From Rhizobacter terrae (GTDB taxonomy: Bacteria > Pseudomonadota > Gammaproteobacteria > Burkholderiales > Burkholderiaceae_C), in the NCBI RefSeq assembly GCF_003852895.1, contig NZ_QUSW01000001.1, forward strand, positions 558,001-622,000: 64,000 bases of DNA. Direction: 5' to 3'. A program made the position numbers and the translations under genes. The notes under the pieces were generated by a model, which was given only the letters and a program-made list of their open reading frames with translations, made no database searches and was not told where the DNA came from. Of this stretch, positions 24,894 through 33,210 are shown in pieces (position 1 is the first letter of the stretch; each line of letters opens with the position of its first letter).

Positions 24894-25433
24894 ATGTCCT
24901 CGCCCCTCTTTCTGCGGCCCAGCACGGCCCAAGACCTGCCCGCCATCACCGCCATCTACGCCTGGAACGTGACAAACGGCACGGGCACCTTCGAGTTGGA
25001 CGCCCCGGACCAGGCCGAGATGACTCGCCGCCGCGACGATGTGCTGTCCAAGGGCCTGCCCTGGCTGGTGGCCGAGCGCGACGGCCAGGTGCTCGGCTAC
25101 GCCTACGCCAACCACTTCCGACCGCGCAAGGCCTACCGCTTCTGCGTGGAAGACTCGATCTACCTGGCCGACGGCACCCGAGGCCAGGGCATCGGCCGGC
25201 TGTTGCTGGCGGAGCTGATGTCGCAGTGCGAGGCACGCGGTGCGCGGCAGATGCTGGCCGTGATCGGCGACTCGAACAACGCCAGCTCCATCGGCGTGCA
25301 CCGGACGCTGGGCTTCGAACAGACGGGCATCCTCCAATCCGTCGGCTGGAAATTCAACCGCTGGCTGGACGTGGTCCTCATGCAGCGATCGCTGGGCGTG
25401 GGCGACAGCCGCGACCCCGTCGACCCGAGCTGA
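24894..25433 (+). CDS. GNAT N-acetyltransferase, phosphinothricin acetyltransferase-like
   Basis: A 179-residue acetyl-CoA-dependent acetyltransferase. The N-terminus FLRPSTAQDLPAITAIYAWNVTNGTGTFE and RKAYRFCVEDSIYLADGTRGQGIGRLLL, with the Q/RxxGxG/A acetyl-CoA loop GTRGQGIG, match the PAT/YncA group. SVGWKFNRWLDVVLMQR is the group's C-terminus. Homologues acetylate methionine sulfoximine, phosphinothricin or similar amines; the natural substrate here is unknown. Confidence 0.88.
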   Translation: MSSPLFLRPSTAQDLPAITAIYAWNVTNGTGTFELDAPDQAEMTRRRDDVLSKGLPWLVAERDGQVLGYAYANHFRPRKAYRFCVEDSIYLADGTRGQGIGRLLLAELMSQCEARGARQMLAVIGDSNNASSIGVHRTLGFEQTGILQSVGWKFNRWLDVVLMQRSLGVGDSRDPVDPS

Positions 25434-25436
25434 CAC

Positions 25437-25880
25437 ATGCACATGCGCAAATCCAAAACGCTCACGACCTGGATCGCCGTCATCGGCGGCAGCATGGGTC
25501 TGCACCGCTTCTACCTGCACGGCTTTCGCGACCTGTGGGGCTGGCTGTACCCGCTGCCCACGCTGCTGGGCCTGTACGGCGTGCGGCGGGTGCAGGAACT
25601 CGGCCAGGACGACATGCTCTCCTGGGCCTTGATTCCGCTGGCCGGCTGTGCCATCGCCGCGGCCATGCTGACGGCCATCGTCTATGGCCTGATGGCCGAT
25701 GAGAAATGGGACGCCCGCTACAACACCGACGGCCCCGCCACGCACAGCGGCTGGGGTGCGGTGATGGGCGTGATCGTTGCGCTGCTCATCGGCGCGGGCG
25801 TGCTGATGGCCACCATCGCCTTCAGCGGCCAGCGCTACTTCGAATACCAGATCGAGGAAGGCCGCAAGATCAGCCAGTGA
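25437..25880 (+). CDS. TM2-like small membrane protein
   Basis: A 147-residue protein that starts 3 bases after the GNAT stop. KTLTTWIAVIGGSMGLHRFYLHGFRDLWGWLYPLPTLLG has the GxxGxHRFYLG-type turn of TM2 domains. Two further helices follow at about 63-83 and 100-125. TM2 proteins have no settled bacterial function. The MHM start offers two ATGs, at 25437 and 25443. It is convergent with the phosphate transporter, 6 bases apart. Confidence 0.75.
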   Translation: MHMRKSKTLTTWIAVIGGSMGLHRFYLHGFRDLWGWLYPLPTLLGLYGVRRVQELGQDDMLSWALIPLAGCAIAAAMLTAIVYGLMADEKWDARYNTDGPATHSGWGAVMGVIVALLIGAGVLMATIAFSGQRYFEYQIEEGRKISQ

Positions 25881-25886
25881 GGTGAA

Positions 25887-26900
25887 TCAGGGGAACAGCG
25901 TGAGGCCCAGCCAGTAAGCGATCGCGGCCACGAAGGCCGAGGCGGGGATCGTGAAGATCCAGGCCCACACGATGTTGCCCGCCACGCCCCAGCGCACCGC
26001 CGAAGCGCGCTGCGTTGAGCCCACGCCCACGATGGCGCCGGTGATGGTGTGCGTCGTGGACACCGGAACGCCCAGCGCCGTCGCCATGAACAGGGTGATC
26101 GCTCCGCCCGTCTCGGCGCAGAAGCCGCCCACCGGCTTGAGCTTGGTGATCTTCTGGCCCATGGTCTTGACGATGCGCCAGCCGCCGAACATCGTGCCCA
26201 GGCCGATGGCCACGTAGCAAACCCAGATCACCCACACCGGGGGCAGCTTGTCGCCGGCCGTGGCGTAGCCTGTGGCGATCAGCAGCATCCAGATGATGCC
26301 GATGGTCTTCTGCGCATCGTTGCCGCCATGGCCCAGGCTGTACAAGCCCGCGGACACGAGCTGCAATCGCCGGAACCAGTTGTCCACCCGCAAGGGCGAC
26401 GAGCGCTTGAACAGGTTCGCCACGATCACCATCAGCAGCGAGCCGAAGGCAAAGCCCAGCAGCGGCGAGAGGAAAATGAAGAGCACCGTCTTCCAGATGC
26501 CTGCCGCGATCAGCGAGCTGGCGCCGGCCTTGGCCATCACCGCACCCACGATGCCGCCGATGAGCGCATGAGACGAACTCGACGGAATGCCGTACAACCA
26601 GGTGACGACGTTCCACACCAGCGCCCCGACCAGGGCCCCGAACACCACGTGGTGGTCCACCACGCCCGGCAGCACGATGCCCTTGCCGATGGTGGCGGCC
26701 ACCTTGAGCTGGAAGACGGAGATCGCGATGACGTTGAAGAAGGCGGCGAACACCACCGCCTGCTGGGGCTTGAGCACGCCGGTGGACACGACGGTGGCGA
26801 TGGAGTTCGCCGCATCGTGGAAGCCGTTCATGAAGTCGAACGCGACGGCCAGGACGACGAGCAGCGTCACGACCCAGAAGGCAGCCTGGATTTTTTCCAT
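25887..26900 (-). CDS. PiT family inorganic phosphate transporter
   Basis: A 337-residue low-affinity phosphate permease, about ten transmembrane helices. The N-terminal signature DFMNGFHDAANSIATVVSTG (GANDxANA-type) and the matching internal repeat near 185 (SLGHGGNDAQKTIGIIW) are present. PVSTTHTITGAIVGVG closes the second repeat. It is encoded 25 bases downstream of the DUF47 gene, the usual Pit accessory arrangement. Confidence 0.94.
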   Translation of the reverse strand: MEKIQAAFWVVTLLVVLAVAFDFMNGFHDAANSIATVVSTGVLKPQQAVVFAAFFNVIAISVFQLKVAATIGKGIVLPGVVDHHVVFGALVGALVWNVVTWLYGIPSSSSHALIGGIVGAVMAKAGASSLIAAGIWKTVLFIFLSPLLGFAFGSLLMVIVANLFKRSSPLRVDNWFRRLQLVSAGLYSLGHGGNDAQKTIGIIWMLLIATGYATAGDKLPPVWVIWVCYVAIGLGTMFGGWRIVKTMGQKITKLKPVGGFCAETGGAITLFMATALGVPVSTTHTITGAIVGVGSTQRASAVRWGVAGNIVWAWIFTIPASAFVAAIAYWLGLTLFP

Positions 26901-26925
26901 CTGAAGAGGAGGCTCGGGTGCCGGG

Positions 26926-27573
26926 TCAGGAGTTCTCGAGGACCACGCCCTCGATGAGGTTGGCCACGTCCTCGCAGCGGTCGGAGATCGACTCCAGCTG
27001 CTCGTAGATGGCCTTGAGCTTGATCAGCTCGCGCACGTCGGTCTCCTCGCGGAAGAGGCGCGACATCGCCGCACGCATCACGCGGTCGGCGTCGGATTCG
27101 AGCTTGTCGATCTCTTCGCAGGTCTTGATGGCCGCGGCCGCCGCCTCGTGGTCGCTGAGCTTGGGCAGCAAGGACACCGCATGCTGCACGCGTTCGCAGC
27201 ACTTGGCGCTCAAGTCGCCCAGGCGCAGGATGTCCTCGGTCATCTTGCGCACGTCGTACAGCAGCATGGTCTCGGTGGCATCCTGCAGCAGGTCGAGGAT
27301 GTCATCCATCGCGTTGATCAGGCTGTGGATCTGCTCGCGGTCGATGGGCGTGATGAACGTCTTGTGCAGCAGCCGGTTCACCTCGGCGGTGACGCGGTCG
27401 GCCTGTCGCTCGGCGTTGCCCACTTCCTGGGTGTACTTCTCGCGCAGGCTGGTGTCGCCGTAGTTCTCGATCAGCAGGATGAAGGAGCGCGCGCCTTCAA
27501 CAATGAACCCGCCGTGCTGGTTGAACAGCTCGAAAAAATTGCCCTCTCGGGGCAGCAGCTTGCCGAACAGCAT
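26926..27573 (-). CDS. DUF47 family Pit accessory protein (PhoU-like)
   Basis: A 215-residue all-helical protein of the DUF47/PhoU-like family. It begins MLFGKLLPREGNFFELFNQHG. ERQADRVTAEVNRLLHKTFITPIDREQIHSLI and MDDILDLLQDATETMLLYDV carry the ExxxD metal-binding repeats of PhoU-type proteins. These proteins are thought to modulate the adjacent Pit transporter. A GAGGAG ribosome-binding site precedes the ATG. The two genes form an operon. Confidence 0.92.
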   Translation of the reverse strand: MLFGKLLPREGNFFELFNQHGGFIVEGARSFILLIENYGDTSLREKYTQEVGNAERQADRVTAEVNRLLHKTFITPIDREQIHSLINAMDDILDLLQDATETMLLYDVRKMTEDILRLGDLSAKCCERVQHAVSLLPKLSDHEAAAAAIKTCEEIDKLESDADRVMRAAMSRLFREETDVRELIKLKAIYEQLESISDRCEDVANLIEGVVLENS

Positions 27574-27648
27574 CCGGGTCTCCTCGCGGCGCCATGCGCA
27601 CGGAACCGGCGCGGCGTCATCAATCGGTCAAAACCCGCGAAGTGTAGT

Positions 27649-28299
27649 TCACGCGGCTGCGGGGTCCAGTACACCGGCCGGTCCGCGGAATTGATCCAGC
27701 GCATCGACAAGCCGGCGGAAGTCCTCGTCGTTGCCGGCGGGGTTGAAGCTCTCGGTCGGCACGGTGAGCACCGGCGAGGTGCCATCCGAGCGGAAGTGCT
27801 CCACATAGGCATCGCACAGACGCTGCAGGTAGGCGGCGTCGATGTCCTGCTCCATGGCAATGCCCCGCCGGCCGATGCGCTGCAGCAGCGCCTGCGGCTC
27901 GGCCTGCAGCCAGATGACCAGGTCCGGCCGGGGCAGGCTCTGCGCCATGTGGCCGTGGATCTGCGTGTACAGGCGGTATTCCTCATCGTCCAGGTTCATG
28001 CGGGCGAAGAGTGCGTCCTTGGCGAACACGAAGTCGCTGACGATGCCGCGCGAGAACATGCCCGGCTGGGCAATCTCCTGCATCTGCTTCACACGCTGGA
28101 AGAGGAAAAAGAGCTGCGTCTGAAACGCGTAGGCGGTGCGGTCGCGGTAGAAGCGCTCGAGGAAGGGGTTCTCCTCGGCCTTCTCCAGCAGCAGGTCGGC
28201 CCCCAGGTGCGCGCCCAGGCGCCGGGCGAGCGAACTCTTGCCCACGCCGATCGGGCCTTCGATGGCGATGTGGCGAAAGCGGTCGAGCAGGTTCGTCAT
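27649..28299 (-). CDS. Deoxynucleoside kinase family protein
   Basis: A 216-residue P-loop kinase of the dNK/deoxyadenosine-deoxyguanosine kinase family (dNTP salvage). HIAIEGPIGVGKSSLARRL is the P-loop. FLERFYRDRTAYAFQTQLFFLFQR and SDFVFAKDALFARMNL hold the DRS/ERS-like catalytic region. It is the last gene of the AI-2E permease-to-kinase operon, overlapping DUF486 by 4 bases. Substrate preference cannot be read from sequence alone. Confidence 0.9.
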   Translation of the reverse strand: MTNLLDRFRHIAIEGPIGVGKSSLARRLGAHLGADLLLEKAEENPFLERFYRDRTAYAFQTQLFFLFQRVKQMQEIAQPGMFSRGIVSDFVFAKDALFARMNLDDEEYRLYTQIHGHMAQSLPRPDLVIWLQAEPQALLQRIGRRGIAMEQDIDAAYLQRLCDAYVEHFRSDGTSPVLTVPTESFNPAGNDEDFRRLVDALDQFRGPAGVLDPAAA

Positions 28300-28652
28300 G
28301 CGCTGCGGAACACGAAGTACACCGCGCCCACCAGGCACAGGCCCGCCCACACGAAATCCATGCGGAAAGGCTGGTCCATGAAGAACATCGCAAAGGGCAC
28401 GAACACCAGCAGCGTGATCACCTCCTGCATGATCTTCAGCTGCGCCAGCGTGAGGCCGCCCGCGAATCCGATGCGGTTGCCCGGCACCTGCAACAGGTAC
28501 TCGAACAGCGCAATGCCCCAGCTCACCAGCGCAGCGATGTACCAGGGCTTGTCGTTGAGATTCTTGAGGTGCCCGTACCAGGCGAAGGTCATGAAGACGT
28601 TGGACGCCACCAGCAACAAGGTGGTCTGGACGGAGATGGGCAGGGAGATCAT
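28296..28652 (-). CDS. DUF486 family membrane protein
   Basis: A 118-residue protein with four predicted helices, related to small DMT-type transporters. FMTFAWYGHLKNLNDKPWYIAALVSWGIALFEYLLQVPGNRIG is the DUF486 signature region. Function is unknown. The start overlaps the folK stop and the stop overlaps the kinase start, both as ATGA, so it is translated as part of a coupled chain. Confidence 0.87.
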   Translation of the reverse strand: MISLPISVQTTLLLVASNVFMTFAWYGHLKNLNDKPWYIAALVSWGIALFEYLLQVPGNRIGFAGGLTLAQLKIMQEVITLLVFVPFAMFFMDQPFRMDFVWAGLCLVGAVYFVFRSA

Positions 28653-29125
28653 GGGTTGAGCCGTTCGATGCGTTGGTCGGCCACGCGGGGCAGCCAGTCA
28701 CTGGCGGGGCCGAGGCCCGGGATGCGGATGGACGGCGCCACGTCCAGCAAGGGGCGCAGCACGAAGGCGCGCTCGTGCATGCGCGGGTGCGGCACGGTCA
28801 GGTCGTCGCCGTGCATGGCTTGGTCACCGTAGAGCAGCAGGTCCAGGTCGAGCGTGCGCGGTGCGTTGCGCGTGCTGCGCTGGCGGCCATGCCGCTGCTC
28901 GATGGCCTGGAGGTGGCGAAGGAGCCCGTGCGCATCCAGCGAAGTGCGCACCAAGGCCACGCCGTTGAGGTAATCCGGCCCAGTCGCATCGATGGGCGCG
29001 GTGCGGTAGATCGGCGACACGGCAAGCAGCGTCGTCCCCGGCAGTTCGCTCAAGGCGCGCTCGGCAGCCTGCAGGGTGGCCAAGGCATCCCCGAGATTCG
29101 CTCCCAGCGCAATGCACGCCTGCAC
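28649..29125 (-). CDS. folK: 2-amino-4-hydroxy-6-hydroxymethyldihydropteridine pyrophosphokinase
   Basis: HPPK transfers pyrophosphate from ATP to the pterin in folate synthesis. The family core is ACIALGANLGD, YRTAPIDATGPDYLNGVALVRT, RHGRQRSTRNAPRTLDLDLLLYG and VPHPRMHERAFVLRPLLDVAP. I choose GTG 29125 (158 residues), which has AGGA 7 bases upstream and matches family length. GTG 29161 (170 residues) is an alternative. The frame is open further upstream into pcnB sequence. No ATG is available near the conserved start. Confidence 0.9.
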   Translation of the reverse strand: MQACIALGANLGDALATLQAAERALSELPGTTLLAVSPIYRTAPIDATGPDYLNGVALVRTSLDAHGLLRHLQAIEQRHGRQRSTRNAPRTLDLDLLLYGDQAMHGDDLTVPHPRMHERAFVLRPLLDVAPSIRIPGLGPASDWLPRVADQRIERLNP

Positions 29126-29171
29126 GCCCGAATCCTGCGGCGCGTCGTCCAACTCCCGCACCCTTTCCGGT

Positions 29172-30710
29172 TCAGTCCTGCGAGGGCGCAGGCCCTGCAC
29201 CTGAGCCACCACCGGGCTTGCGTCGACGGCGGCGGCGCTTCTTGGCCGGGTCGCCGGCATCCGATGCCGCACCCGCGGCCGCCTGCGGCGCATGACCCGC
29301 AGCCGGCTTCACCCGCTTCGAATGGTCCTGCTCCTTGGCCAGGTCGATCAGCGCGCGGCGCTCTTCATCGTCGCCCAGCGAGAAGTCTTCCCACCACTCG
29401 GCCAGCGTGTTGTCGATCTCGCCCGAATCGGCCCGCAGCCGCAGGAAGTCGAAGCCCGCACGGAAGCGCGGCTGCTCCACCAGCGTGAACGGCCCGCTGC
29501 CCACGCGGCGGTCGAAGCGCGGTTGCATCATCCAGATCTCGCGCATGTCCGCGGCCAGCTTGCCGCGGCCGGAGATGTCGCCGATGCGGGCGTCGAACAC
29601 CAGGTCGATGGCCTGCTGCAAGGCCGGGAACGGGGCCTCGCCCTGTCCCTTGAGTTTCTGCCAGCGGTCCAGCACGTCGTGCCACAGCATGCACGCCAGC
29701 ATGAAGCTGGGTGCGACCGGTTTGTTCTCTCCCACGCGCCGGTCGGTGTCGGCCAGCGCCATCTGCACGAACTTCTCGCGGCCGTCGTGCCGGTGGGCCT
29801 CGTCCAGCACCACGTCAAGGATCGGGAACACGCCCTGGTGCAGCCCCTGCTTGCGCAACTCTTCCAGGCTCGCCAGCGAGTGCCCGGTCTGCAGCAGCTT
29901 GATCATCTCGTCGAACATGCGCGACTGCGGCACGTTCTCGAGCAGGGACGCCATGGCCTGGATGGGCGCGCGCGTCTTGGGCTCGATCTCGAAGCCCAGC
30001 TTGGCGGCGAAGCGCACCACGCGAATGATGCGCACCGGGTCTTCGCGGTAGCGCGTCTCCGGGTCGCCGATCATGCGCAGCAGCTTCTTCTTGGAGTCCT
30101 TGATGCCGCCGTGGTAGTCGACCACGATCTCGCGCTGCGGGTCGTAGTACATGGCGTTGACGGTGAAGTCGCGGCGCGCGGCATCCTCGACCTGCGGACC
30201 CCAGACGTTGTCGCGCAGCACGCGGCCTTCGGCGTCCACCACGTGGGTCTTGCCGGCGAGTTCGCTCTTGGAGGTCTTCTCGTTGCCGCTCACCGTCTCG
30301 GCGGCCGATGCATCCATCATGGCGCGGAAGGTCGAGACCTCGATCACCTCGTGGTCGCGGCCGCGGCCGAACACCACGTGCACGATGCGAAAGCGCCGGC
30401 CGATGATGAAGGCGCGGCGGAAGAGGTTCTTCACCTCCTCGGGCGTGGCATTGGTGGCCACGTCGAAGTCCTTGGGGCGCAGGCCCAGCAGCAGGTCGCG
30501 CACCGCACCGCCGACGATGTAGGCCTCGAAGCCGGCTTCGGACAGTGTCTGCACCACCTTGATCGCGCGTTCGTCCACGAGCGTGAGATCGATGAGGTGC
30601 TCGTCCTTGGCCACCTCGACGCGCTTGCCCAGCGGCGTGGCCTTGGCCTTTCCGTTACCGGCGGCGGCTTCGCCCTTTCCGAGCAGCTTGTTGATGAGCT
30701 TCTTGATCAT
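29172..30710 (-). CDS. pcnB: Poly(A) polymerase I
   Basis: A 512-residue nucleotidyltransferase that adds poly(A) tails to RNA 3' ends, marking them for decay. YIVGGAVRDLLLGLRPKDFDVATNATPEEV contains the GGxVRD and DxD active-site motifs. RRDFTVNAMYYD and RYREDPVRIIRVVRFAAKLGF follow. The C-terminus is basic (KKRRRRRRKPGGG), typical of PcnB. The ATG overlaps the HAD-gene stop as ATGA. Confidence 0.95.
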   Translation of the reverse strand: MIKKLINKLLGKGEAAAGNGKAKATPLGKRVEVAKDEHLIDLTLVDERAIKVVQTLSEAGFEAYIVGGAVRDLLLGLRPKDFDVATNATPEEVKNLFRRAFIIGRRFRIVHVVFGRGRDHEVIEVSTFRAMMDASAAETVSGNEKTSKSELAGKTHVVDAEGRVLRDNVWGPQVEDAARRDFTVNAMYYDPQREIVVDYHGGIKDSKKKLLRMIGDPETRYREDPVRIIRVVRFAAKLGFEIEPKTRAPIQAMASLLENVPQSRMFDEMIKLLQTGHSLASLEELRKQGLHQGVFPILDVVLDEAHRHDGREKFVQMALADTDRRVGENKPVAPSFMLACMLWHDVLDRWQKLKGQGEAPFPALQQAIDLVFDARIGDISGRGKLAADMREIWMMQPRFDRRVGSGPFTLVEQPRFRAGFDFLRLRADSGEIDNTLAEWWEDFSLGDDEERRALIDLAKEQDHSKRVKPAAGHAPQAAAGAASDAGDPAKKRRRRRRKPGGGSGAGPAPSQD

Positions 30711-31375
30711 TTGAAGAGGTTCAGGATGCGCCAACCGCGCTCGCCGGCAATGGCTTGGAGCGCCGGCGACGGGTTCGTGGCGACGGGATGCGTGGCGCGC
30801 TCGAGCAGCGGCAGGTCGTTGGTCGAGTCGCTGTAGACGCTGGTGCGTTCGAAATCGCTCCAGCGCAGCCCGCGCCCGGCCAGCCATTGCTCGACCCGCG
30901 TGACCTTGCCTTCCCGGTAGCTCGGCACGCCGTCGATGCGACCCGTGATGGTACCCCCCGGACCGCGCTCCAGCCGGACGGCGATCAGATCGGCGATGCC
31001 GAAGGCCTGCGCGATGGGCGCGGTGACGAATTCGTTGGTGGCCGTGACCAGGGCCACGAGGTCGCCCTGGTCGACGTGGCTTTGCACCAGTTGGCGGGCG
31101 CTGTCGTGCATGCGCGGGGTGATGACCTCGGCCATGAACTGCCGGTGGGCGGCAGCGGTTTCCTCGGCCGAATGCTCTCGCAGGGGCTGCGTGGCGAACT
31201 CGATGTAGGCGTGCACGTCGAGCTTGCCGGCCTTGTAGGTCTCGAAGAACTCGTCGTTGCGGCGGCGGAATTCCGCCGCGTCCACCCAGCCCAGCCGGGT
31301 GACGAACTCGCCCCAGGCGTGGTCGGAATCCAGCGGAATGAGCGTGTCGTCGAGGTCGAAGAGGCAAAGATTCAT
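30707..31375 (-). CDS. HAD-IB family phosphatase (SerB-like)
   Basis: A 222-residue haloacid dehalogenase-type hydrolase. Motif I is FDLDDTLIPLDSDHAW, with nucleophile Asp7. TATNEFVTAPIA holds the motif II Thr, and motif IV is VYSDSTNDLPLL. HAD-IB members include phosphoserine phosphatase; the substrate here is not defined. It overlaps hda by 4 bases and pcnB by 4 bases within the operon. Confidence 0.88.
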   Translation of the reverse strand: MNLCLFDLDDTLIPLDSDHAWGEFVTRLGWVDAAEFRRRNDEFFETYKAGKLDVHAYIEFATQPLREHSAEETAAAHRQFMAEVITPRMHDSARQLVQSHVDQGDLVALVTATNEFVTAPIAQAFGIADLIAVRLERGPGGTITGRIDGVPSYREGKVTRVEQWLAGRGLRWSDFERTSVYSDSTNDLPLLERATHPVATNPSPALQAIAGERGWRILNLFK

Positions 31376-32043
31376 GAGGAACCCTGGTCGGCCAGCATCT
31401 GCTTGAGCAAGGGCACGGTGATGGCGCGCTTGTTGGCCAGCGCGTATTCATCGAGGCCGTCGAGCAGGGCCATGAGGTGCTTGAGGTCGCGGGTGAAGCG
31501 GGTGAGGAGGTAGTCCATCACCTCGTCGGAAAGGAACAGGCCGCGGCGGTCCGCCTCGCGGCGCAAGGCCGCGCGGGTCTCCGACTCGGACAGTGGCTGG
31601 ATCGCCAGCACATGGCCCCAGCCCAGCCGCGTGCGCAAGTCGTCGCGCAGGGGCAGGTCCACGGGCGGCAGGCGGCCGGCGGCGGCAATGGGAATGCCGC
31701 GAGTGGTGGCGTCCACGAAGAGCGCGAAGGCCGACTGCTGCTGGTCGGCATCGAACTGGTCGCAGGCGTCGAAGACGATGAGGTCCGTGCGCTCGTCGAT
31801 GGCCCAGGGCCCGGCATCGGCCGCACTGAACCAGCCGACCTGCCCGCCTTGCAGCTGGAAGCGCTGGGCCAGCGCCTGCAGCAGGTGCGTCTTGCCGCTG
31901 CCCGACGGCCCCCACAGGTAGACCGGCGCCGAGCCTGCGTGCACGGCCCGCAGGTGCTCCAGCGCCATGCCGTTGGCGCCCGGCACGAAGGTGTCGAAGC
32001 TGTGGACGATGGCGGGGCCGAAGGCGAGCGGAATCTGCTTCAT
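31372..32043 (-). CDS. hda: DnaA regulatory inactivator Hda
   Basis: A 223-residue AAA+ DnaA paralogue lacking the DNA-binding domain. With the sliding clamp, Hda stimulates hydrolysis of DnaA-ATP to prevent re-initiation. It begins KQIPLAFGP, containing the clamp-binding QxPLxF motif. YLWGPSGSGKTHLLQAL is Walker A and IVFDACDQFD Walker B. The initiator regulator lies 3 bases after the AI-2E permease and overlaps the HAD gene by 4 bases. Confidence 0.93.
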   Translation of the reverse strand: MKQIPLAFGPAIVHSFDTFVPGANGMALEHLRAVHAGSAPVYLWGPSGSGKTHLLQALAQRFQLQGGQVGWFSAADAGPWAIDERTDLIVFDACDQFDADQQQSAFALFVDATTRGIPIAAAGRLPPVDLPLRDDLRTRLGWGHVLAIQPLSESETRAALRREADRRGLFLSDEVMDYLLTRFTRDLKHLMALLDGLDEYALANKRAITVPLLKQMLADQGSS

Positions 32044-32046
32044 CGC

Positions 32047-33108
32047 TCAGGCACCGTACAGCCGGCTTTGCAGGTACCAACTGCGCAGGCGCCCCACGGC
32101 CACGGCCAGCACGGCGCTCAGCGGCAGGGCCACCAGCACGCCGGCGAAGCCGAAGAGATGCCCGAAGGCAAGCAGCGCGAAGATGACCATCAGCGGACTC
32201 AGGCCGATGCGCTCGCCCACCAGGCGCGGCGTGAGGAAGAAGCCTTCCAGGATCTGGCCCAGCCCATAGATCACGGCCACCGCGATCAAGCCGTACCAGC
32301 TCGCGAACTGCAGCACGCCCGCCAGCAGCGCCAGCAGCATGCCCAGGCCGAAGCCCAGGTAGGGGATGAACATCGCCATGCCGGTGAACACGCCCACGGG
32401 CACGGCGAGGTCGAAGCGGAAAAGCGCGAGGCCCACGCTGTAGAAGATGGCCATCGCCAGCATCACCAGCAGCTGGCCGCGCAGGTACTGGCCGAGGACG
32501 GTGTCGCATTCGCTCATGAAGCCGTGGAAGCCCGGGCGCAGGCGCGGCGGCACCAGCTCCTGCACCCGCTCTGTGAGGCGGGACCAGTCCATCAGCAGGT
32601 AGAACAGGGCCACCGGCACCAGCACCATCGCACCCAGCACCGTGAGCACGATGCTGCCGCCAATGCGCGCCGAGGCGAGGATGGTGGACAGCCAGTCCTC
32701 GAAGTTGGCGTTCAGCGCCTTGAGCACCATTTGTTGCAGGCTGTCGATGTCCAGCGAGACGTTGACGCCGTAATGCGCGAGCCAGGGTTCCAGCGATTCC
32801 TTTGCGCCCTTGGCCAGCACCGGGATGCGCTCGCGCAGCAGCGGGATTTCCTTGGACAGGATGGGCACCATGAGCAAGAGGACGGCCGTGAAGGCGAGGA
32901 GCACCAGAACCTCCACCGCGATCACCGCCAGCGCCCGCGGCACGCCGCGGGCCGCCATGCGCTCCACCGCAGGATGCAAGGCATAGGCCAGCACCGCCGC
33001 GATGAGGAAGGGGGTCAGCACCGGCGCCAGCAGCCACAGCAGGCCGAGTCCGGCCAGGCCGAGCGCGATCCAGGTCAGGGTGCGGCGTTGTGTGGAAGAC
33101 AGGTTCAT
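32047..33108 (-). CDS. AI-2E family transporter (PerM-like permease)
   Basis: A 353-residue membrane protein of the AI-2 exporter/PerM superfamily, with about eight helices: two N-terminal, then a soluble helical stretch around 95-150, then a C-terminal cluster. PYLGFGLGMLLALLAGVLQF and the family's GLGQILEGFFLTPRLVGERIGLSPL are present. The transported substrate is unknown. It heads the seven-gene operon running to the deoxynucleoside kinase. Confidence 0.9.
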   Translation of the reverse strand: MNLSSTQRRTLTWIALGLAGLGLLWLLAPVLTPFLIAAVLAYALHPAVERMAARGVPRALAVIAVEVLVLLAFTAVLLLMVPILSKEIPLLRERIPVLAKGAKESLEPWLAHYGVNVSLDIDSLQQMVLKALNANFEDWLSTILASARIGGSIVLTVLGAMVLVPVALFYLLMDWSRLTERVQELVPPRLRPGFHGFMSECDTVLGQYLRGQLLVMLAMAIFYSVGLALFRFDLAVPVGVFTGMAMFIPYLGFGLGMLLALLAGVLQFASWYGLIAVAVIYGLGQILEGFFLTPRLVGERIGLSPLMVIFALLAFGHLFGFAGVLVALPLSAVLAVAVGRLRSWYLQSRLYGA

Positions 33109-33210
33109 CGAGCGAACATGGAGGCCGGCGTGGCGCGGCCCGTGTCGGTTGGTTCGGACGCCATGGCTTGTGGCGCGCCATGGTCGGGGGGAATTCTAGG
33201 GGCTACAAAC

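Noticed and set aside
29172-31451. Single 759-residue protein joining HAD-region sequence to PcnB
   Set aside because: The N-terminal part is an out-of-frame translation of the HAD gene. PcnB homology starts at ATG 30710, which overlaps the HAD stop.
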